From Balaenoptera acutorostrata (Eukaryota > Chordata > Mammalia > Artiodactyla > Balaenopteridae), in contig NC_080067.1 of NCBI RefSeq assembly GCF_949987535.1, positions 52,512,910-52,576,909 of the forward strand: a stretch of 64,000 bases of DNA, read 5' to 3'. Shown here piece by piece: positions 57,276 through 64,000 of this stretch (its first letter is position 1; every line of letters starts with the position of its first letter). Both the position numbers and the translations under genes were made by a program. The notes beneath the pieces were generated by a model, which saw nothing but the letters and a program-made list of their open reading frames with translations, was not told where the DNA came from and searched no databases.

Positions 57276-57639
57276 CTCCCTAAAGAAAGGTCCTTGGAGC
57301 CCACAGCAGACCAATGGGGGTCTTGCACCAACCAGCTGTTTGTTTTTTCCATGTTGTCTAACCTCTCTTAGCTTTAATGGGCACAGTTTTGAAAGGAGAG
57401 AGAACCAGAAGGTCTCTACAAACACTGACAAGCCCAGAAGTTTTGCCACCTGACTTTCCCACTCCATCCCTTCTCTAAGTTTAGAAATTCTAGACAAACA
57501 AATCTCCATTAACTTCATACTCTGACACTATGAAACTCCGGGAAAATGAGTTCTGAGCATTTAAGAGCAAAGTTTGAAGTTACAGAAGAGAATTAACATT
57601 TGGCCCTGGGTTCAAACCCTGATACACCTGTGTATCAGC
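57276..57639. other. Unassigned stretch
   Basis: No clear feature. 57555-57640 may hold a MIR scrap ('ggccctgggttcaaaccctg'). Confidence 0.4.
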
Positions 57640-57870
57640 TGTACCCTACTCAACACCCCTCCACCACCACAGTCCTGGGCCTCTGCTCATGCTGAACCTT
57701 CTGCTTCAGGCCTTCTGCCTCCCTTTCTTCTTTGAGGGCCCAAGTCTGTAGGGTTCTTCTAGATCCTTTTAACTGTCTCCTCTGTGAATCCTCCCTGTTC
57801 TCTCCTCTCTCCATACTGGAAGCAATCTTTCTTGCATCTGGCTTAATTTTCTTTCTAAACGCTAATGGAG
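57640..57870 (+). mobile_element. Possible L2-like fragment, forward
   Basis: 'ctgggcctctgctcatgctg', 'aaccttctgcttcaggcctt', 'ctgcctccctttcttctttg' and 'aactgtctcctctgtgaatc' resemble L2/CR1-type 3' sequence. Tentative. Confidence 0.4.
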
Positions 57871-58104
57871 GTCAAAAGCATAGAGATCACTGCCATTTCA
57901 TTTATTTTGGGCTACCATTCTAACCCTTTTTCTGGTCAAAAAAATTCTTCATTATCTCAGGTCATTTTGCCTGCTACCCTGGAAGCCCATCTTAATTTTT
58001 TACATGTGAAACCTATAACGAGGTTAATTCCTTAACAAGCAAAATAATCCCACTTCCTTTGACCTTTTCTAAAAGGGCATTTTCCCCCCTATTAATATCT
58101 TGGT
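57871..58104. other. Unassigned stretch
   Basis: Nothing recognised before the polypyrimidine tract. Confidence 0.4.
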
Positions 58105-58254
58105 TGTCCTTCTCTGCCTCTCTCCAACTTTTCTCTCTCCCCATCCCTCTCAAACCCTCTCTCTCAATCTCTCTCCCTCCCTCCCTTCCTTCTTCCCTCC
58201 TTCCTCTCCTCCCTCTCAATCTCTCTCTCTCTCCTTCTTCCTCTCTTTCTTTTT
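58105..58254 (+). repeat. Polypyrimidine (CT-rich) tract
   Basis: About 150 bp almost wholly C and T with (CTCTCT)n and (CCTTC)n patches. It could form triplex (H-DNA). Frames across it (58013-58256) are low-complexity artefacts. Confidence 0.9.
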
Positions 58255-60529
58255 AAATCTGTAAATTCAATTAAATTTAGCAAGTATTTGTTGAAGTCCA
58301 GCTAGGTACAGGACTCTATTAGTGGTATTATAAAGATTCAAAAATTTAGAAATCATCTCTCCCCTCGGGGAATTTAACAATCTACTTGGAAAGAAATATG
58401 CAAAAACTAATTATGACACAATACAGTCTAAGACATGTTTGGGGAACTGGAGATTAATCTTTCAAAACAAATAATGCAATACACACACAAAAGCCATCTT
58501 AAAAACAAGCTAAAGAAATGTATAAAACATTGAAAAATAGTTATTAGTTCTACTAAAAGAGAACTCAAGATACAAATTAGTTATAATTTGAAAGTTCTTC
58601 CAACTTTAATAAAACAGAAAACAAGTCCATTGGTATTGTTAGTTCAAAGAACTAATCAGATAAATTTATATCTAAAAGATAAAGTGCCTTTCTTCCATAG
58701 TTATTTAAGCAAAAAATTAGTGTAACTTTCATTTATGGTATAAAATTTTTTTTTTTTTTTTTTAGGTTGGCCAGGAATTAAGCAGAATTTTAATGGACCC
58801 CAAGTGCTCTATGACTAAGTTCATAGTATAATGTTTGCTTCATATGGAAGGGCTTCCAAGGGAGCAGTACAGTGAAATGGTGAGAAGGTATTTAGCATCC
58901 CGGGGAGTCCAGTAGACATTCTTTACTCTGACAGGCCAAAGACTAGCTTATTATTTCCCCTGGCTTGTATTCTCACATTCTAGAACAGGCAACTTTAAAA
59001 TCTCTGGAATCTAAGCAATGGTAGAGACTTCAGTGACTCATCTTGGCCAGAGGTATGCTCTCATATCTCAGATGAACCCTCACTGAGGCTAGTCTCCTTC
59101 CCTGGCAGTGCTAAAGGCAATTTCATTCATTTCTTTGTTTCAACTGAATTCTTCCATATTTTATAACCACCACCACCACCACAAAAAAACAGGTCTTCAT
59201 ACACCTGTTAATATATTAGGTGAATGACATAATCAGTGTATTGATTTACTTTTGTATTGAAGAAATAGAAATAGTCCAAATGACATTGTCTAGCATTTCT
59301 AGCAACTGGTATTATAACATTTTTGTTGTTGTTTTTTGTTACCAAGATGAGAACATGTCTCAAACATTAGACAGTATGCTTATTGAAATAAATCAAAATA
59401 ATACAAAAATGTGGTTCAAGCACACACATGTAAACATAAATAATTACACACATATATAAGTGGAGAAAGAAGCATCAGAAGAAGAGAGGTGGTCACTCCA
59501 CCCACCCCTTACTTTACAAACAAAATCCTACTATTGTATTGGCTTACATTTTTTTTCTTAGCATAACCAAAAGCCTACATTTTAAAATATCTCACACATT
59601 GCAAAGTTACTTAATACAAAACTTAGTGAGCAACTGCTCTACTGAAAACAATTTTGGAAAATGATTGTCACTATAATGGTGTTATTTACCCGTCATGTCA
59701 ATAACACACATATTTATAATGTTCCAATTCATCAGCTTGGAAATTCCAAACGGCATTTAAGTGAAACATAGCAGAGCTCTCACATTATTAACAACAACAG
59801 AAAACATAAATATAACCCTCTCTTTCATCCAGGGTGTCCTTAGGAAGATTTGCAATGCATTTTATTATTATATTCACATAAACTATGCAAAAGGAAATTT
59901 AAAGTAGAACTTAGAGGTTTGATTTATTTCTGCTCCTTTTCAACACTGTCTTCCGATGTGGTTTTGAAATAATGAGTAACACTATATTTTAGTCAATAAA
60001 ACCAATATTCTGTTTTTAAGAAATGAATTTTAGAAAATTTAAAAATACTCTCACAACAGAAAAAATAATACATTGGCTGGGATTCTGTGTGAGTTTCAAA
60101 AATTCTCTCAACAGCATAAGTATATTTTAGGACTATGACACAAGAAGAATTTTATTTGGCCTATGAATGTATTTTTATCTCTACACGTCTTATTTTGAGG
60201 AACATCGTAGAACAGTTTGCTTCAACCAGAAATTTTTTTAAAGAAAAATAAAGTTTGGGTTTTTCCCTCTTTATAAATGAAAAATGCTAGCTGCAGAAAT
60301 TTCGTATAATACAGAAAAGTAGAAAGAAAAATAATTGCCCATAAAACCACTATTAGTAATATTTTTGGTATAATTCCTTTTGGTTTTTTTAATGAATATT
60401 TTTTGGTTTGGTGTTATTTGTCCCCCATGGTTAGAATAATACAATTTGGTATCTTTTTTTTTTTTAGTAGTTTTAAGTACAAGGAGAGGGACATTAGAAT
60501 GATATTTAAAATCCCATCTCAATAAGTTC
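58255..60529. other. Long unassigned AT-rich stretch
   Basis: Contains a T18 run (58746-58763), a short (CCA)n at 59167-59181, and L1-like scraps at best. An L2-like antisense scrap may lie at 58265-58400. No gene seen; the frames at 59220-59459 and 60271-60552 have no domain. Confidence 0.4.
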
Positions 60530-60625
60530 TGCCTCTGACTTATTTTTGTCACCTTGACAAATCACTTAATTCTCTAAGCCTTAGTTTCTCATCTATAAAA
60601 TGGGGATAATACTGACATTTGTCTG
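60530..60625 (+). mobile_element. MIR SINE fragment, forward
   Basis: 'tgacaaatcacttaattctc', 'taagccttagtttctcatct' and 'ataaaatggggataatact' are the MIR core-to-3' segment. Confidence 0.8.
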
Positions 60626-61369
60626 TTGTGATCTGACCTGAGTATATGTCCTCACAATTGTCAGGTTCTTTTTGGTGAATATTGGTAATCTACCATAATT
60701 AGAACTCCTCTCCAACATTCTGGCTGTCAAAAGATCTGTAGCAATGAGAGCAAAGCTCAGACTGATTTCTGTCAAACATACGAACATTTCATGATGACCA
60801 GGAATACCAGTTCTCTATCTCTTTAGGTAACCTCCTAGAAGTTTTCTTGGAAGTTATACTCCAAGGCAAAGATGTTAACACTATTCTAAGATGAGGATCG
60901 ACTATCCTCCTAGTGGGAACAGATGATGACATCTAAAACACTACTTCGGAGGTGTTAGGCTGCTGGGCTTTCCAGGTTTAATACATCGTTCAGGCAAATT
61001 TACAGGTGAATATAAAGTATTTCTAACTGATCAACGTAGTTGGAACACCACTCATTTCACCCATGAGAAATAACCACTAGTATTCCTTATGTTAACTAAT
61101 GAACTCTCTAATAAAAAAATCACATAGTGATATCTGAAACCTGGTATAGATACCCCTGCAGTAGAGATTCCTGATTAACGTCTTTCAAATATTACCAATC
61201 ACCTCTGGATTGTGTATTTCCGATCTGAATATTGAATTGTTGACCAAATGTCTTTGGATTAGAAGTAAAAACCAATATACACACTTACAGTCCACTGCCT
61301 AGGATAAAGTATTTTAAAGAAACTTATGGACAATTAAAAACTATCTCATATACTGTCATAAAGATTGAA
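60626..61369. other. Unassigned stretch
   Basis: No recognised feature. Confidence 0.4.
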
Positions 61370-61500
61370 TGAAATCACTTAATAAATACTTACTGAGCTC
61401 CTAAAAATGTGCCAGGCACTATTCTCGGCTTTCAGAATATGGAAACAAAGGAGAAAAATTCCACTGTCATGGATATTATATTGACAATTAGTGCCTAGGC
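61370..61500 (-). mobile_element. L2 3'-end fragment, reverse
   Basis: 'ataaatacttactgagctcc', 'aaaatgtgccaggcactatt' and 'gaatatggaaacaaaggaga' match the antisense L2 3' end. Confidence 0.7.
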
Positions 61501-61699
61501 ATTGTGTTATCAATAAACTATCTGTAGAATGAATAAGTGATTGATATTTTTGTTTTTTGTTGCTATCATGAATATGTTGCTGATGTTGATGATGTTAATA
61601 ATTTATTATGCAACTATTGTAGAGATAGTATGACATATGTATATAGATACATATATAGAGATTATATATAGTAAGAATATATATATTTATTTTAACATG

Positions 61700-61819
61700 A
61701 GCATTTTTTCTAAACACTATTGTTAATTACTACATAGTATCCCTAAGTCTGAAGGTGCAGCAATTTGCTTAACCATTCTCCTGTCCTTGGCATTTAAGCT
61801 GTTTTTAATTTTTTATAAT
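61700..61819 (-). mobile_element. Possible old L1 fragment, reverse
   Basis: 'gcttaaccattctcctgtcc' with 'ttggcatttaagctgttttt' resembles antisense L1/L2 3' sequence ('aaccattctcctattgatgg...gttgtttcc'). It is preceded by a (TA)n-rich patch at 61628-61690. Confidence 0.4.
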
Positions 61820-61833
61820 AAAACTAGTATTGT
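61820..61833. repeat. Target-site duplication, left copy of SINE at 61834
   Basis: aaaactagtattgt, repeated exactly at 62154-62167. Confidence 0.95.
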
Positions 61834-62153
61834 TGGACTTCCCTGGTGGCGCAGTGGTTAAAAATCTGCCTGCCAATGCAGGGCACACAGGTTCGAGCCC
61901 TGGTCCGGGAAGATCCCATGTGCCATGGAGCAACTAAGCCTGTGAGCCACAACTACTGAGCCCGTGTGCTGCAACTACTGAAGCCCATGAGCCTAGAGCC
62001 CGTGCTCTGCAACAAGAGAAGCCACCGCAATGAGAAGCCCGCGCACCGCAATGAAGAGTAGCCCCCACTCGCGGCAACTAGAGAAAGCCCTCGGGCAGCA
62101 ACGAAGACCCAATGTAGCCAAAAATAAATACATAAATTTTAAAAATGTTAAAG
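61834..62153 (+). mobile_element. CHR-type tRNA-derived SINE, older/variant subfamily
   Basis: The head (t)ggacttccctggtggcgc, A-box region and B box (ggttcgagccc) are present. The body carries an extra 'ctactgagcccgtgtgctgc' and 'aactactgaagcccatgagc' block, absent from the other three copies. It lacks the CpG-rich gaggccgcgatagtgagagg form and instead has gagaagccaccgcaatgaga. Perfect 14-bp duplications flank it. The A-rich tail is degraded. The subfamily probably differs from the copies at 14851, 15821 and 34859. Confidence 0.94.
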
Positions 62154-62167
62154 AAAACTAGTATTGT

Positions 62168-64000
62168 GAGAAACAATAATTTACTTTTGTTAGACATCCT
62201 ATGAAAAGCTACTTAATAAAACTACTCTAAGTCTTCTTTCTTACTCTCAACCATATTTGAATTGACGTACTATTGATGTCTGAGGGCCAAGCAGCTCACC
62301 TCTCCGGAAATGTTGTCATGTGTCCATACTAGATTGATATTGCAAATTTTAGTTTGTAAAAGGATAGCTTTGGCAAAGCCATGGTGAGGAGTCACATGCA
62401 TGGACATTTAGAGAAATTAAAAAAAAAATATATATATATATATGGTGAGAAACATCTAAGTATAGGATCCTCTTCTGTTGCTCTCCCTCCTCCTACTCAT
62501 TCTTTTCTTTTTTTCTAAGTAGTGTTTCCTTAGAGAAGATTCCCGAACCCCAACTACCTTTTCCCACAGATGGTCCCTCTAATACCAAAGAGGCTCTGGG
62601 TGGTGTAGCTCCAGCAGCAGACCTCCTGTACCACAGCCTGGGTCTGCCGCAGAAACCTTTCCCAGGCCACGTTTCAATCAGTGCTCACGGCCTTTTCTGT
62701 CACTTGGTAAGTGAGTTAGAATCATTTTCCAACCCTGGAATATACTGCCTCCAGAAGCTGAAGTGGCCTACCAAGCATCACGAATCCTTCTAAATGGGGA
62801 GAGGTGCAACATATAACAATTTGTTCTTTATTTCTGAGAGGATATCGCAACATGCCCCAGGCCACTGGAGTCCTATAACCTACACTGATGAGGACAAGAC
62901 CCTGAACCTTCATAGGGTTTATTTCCTCTCTACCTTCCTTTTGAGTCTATTCTAGTTTGGAAAGGCAGGTAATAAGTTTCATTTATTTGAAGATGCGTAT
63001 ATTTTCCATAATTTAATATCTCTAAAATCATCAAGCAGTTTACAGCAGATGTGATAAGAAAGCATTGAAAACAGACTGAAACATGGTAAGAATAATATCC
63101 AATTAACCACTGGAGGATTAAAGTTTGAGAATGGGGTCAATTTTGGTTTTTGTCTTTCCAGAGAAAGCAAAGTCCTTATATCTCTAATGTGCTAGAAACC
63201 ATTTTTCCTCTAGGGGGTAGACAGCCATTAAACTCTCATTATCATCTTATAAAATTGGGAACACTTGCTAGAATTATACGAGGGGTACTTCCAGCAACAG
63301 GGAAATCTGCACTTAAATGATCTTATACCCATAAATGAATGGGACTTACAATAAACCATTTTCCTGAAACAACCATAATAGACTTCTTAGAATCAAAAGT
63401 CACCATGATGGAAATGTAAGCAAAATAGGCAGACTGTTCTAAAGATCTTTAGGGACAAACCTAATTTCCTCCTGAGGTACTGTAACATTATTAAAAAGTT
63501 AATGGGATATCAGTCATCCTTAGAAACCTTTAATCCCAAAGATTTGTATTACACAATTAAGGTCCTCATTAAAGAATTGAACATCATCCACAGGCATTTA
63601 AATTGATATAGAAGTGATAATTCCCTCCTTTGGTTTTTATGTAGTTTCTTTTTAAATCTGAATGAGGATGCGGATGCAGAATCCATTGTTTCTAAGAAAA
63701 CATTTAAATCCATTTCACAAACATATGTTTTGTTTCATAAAACGTTTCACAAACAGTGGTCCACCTAGACCCTCAATGTGTTCCAAACATTTTTTGGAAA
63801 TGCTATACACTATCTCCTTCCTAAGCAAATATTTATTATCACCCTAAAGGATCTAATATGACATACAATAAGTTGGGTGACCATACATTCATGTTTGCCT
63901 GGGACAATATTGGACACTTTAGTCCTGTCCTTTTCTTCATAGCAACTCTAAAAAGCACCTGCAGGAAGTAGATGTGGTAGAAGAAAATGAAGACACATTT
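62168..64000. other. Unassigned non-coding stretch to the window end
   Basis: A (TA)n run lies at 62429-62443. No gene, SINE or LTR is recognised in the remaining 1.5 kb. The frames at 62722-62913, 62979-63170 and 63662-63847 have no domain. Confidence 0.4.

Noticed and set aside
1..64000. A previously undescribed gene system, operon or virus
   Set aside because: All longer open frames resolve to L1 parts, SINEs, other repeats or low-complexity sequence. The window lacks bacterial or viral gene organisation.

Overview
This is a mammalian nuclear, non-coding, intergenic-type window. Four insertions of a tRNA-derived SINE begin, on their sense strand, with a g(g/a)cttccctggtggcgcagtgg-type head. 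As far as I know this CHR-type family belongs to whales, dolphins and hippos. Together with long L1 elements of the cetartiodactyl type, it points to a cetacean genome (whale or dolphin). That placement rests on remembered repeat families, not on a search.

I found no host protein-coding gene, rRNA gene or functional tRNA gene. Almost every long open frame belongs to a retrotransposon or is its antisense shadow. The dominant elements are two near-full-length L1s: about 22310-28872 on the minus strand and about 48600-55503 on the plus strand. Both have a GC-rich 5' UTR, ORF1, ORF2 and a 3' UTR, and both are broken by stops and frameshifts. A 5'-truncated L1 (30331-31457, minus) is flanked by a 13-bp target-site duplication and keeps an uninterrupted C-terminal ORF2 frame. 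The plus-strand L1 itself received a polyadenylated retrocopy in its 3' UTR (54951-55152, with a perfect 13-bp duplication).

Layout: 1-10 kb holds a MER20-like hAT fragment, L1 relics, a MIR, a long L2 copy and microsatellites. 10-22 kb holds ERVL/MaLR-type solo LTRs, two young SINEs, an old L1 and a MIR split by an LTR. 22.3-28.9 kb is the minus-strand L1. 29-36 kb is mostly unique AT-rich DNA with the truncated L1 and one SINE. 36-46 kb holds two Tigger-family elements or their remains, an LTR nested in an L1, MIRs, and an L1 nested in an L2. 48.6-55.5 kb is the plus-strand L1. 55.5-64 kb holds an old L1 tail, nested MIR/LTR pieces, a polypyrimidine tract and one older SINE.

The elements do not form a pathway. 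They record layered insertions: MIR and L2 at the base, then old L1M, Tigger and LTRs, then CHR SINEs and L1s. Several nestings fix the relative order. Family names come from recalled consensus patterns and should be confirmed with RepeatMasker; most edges are good to about 10-30 bp.
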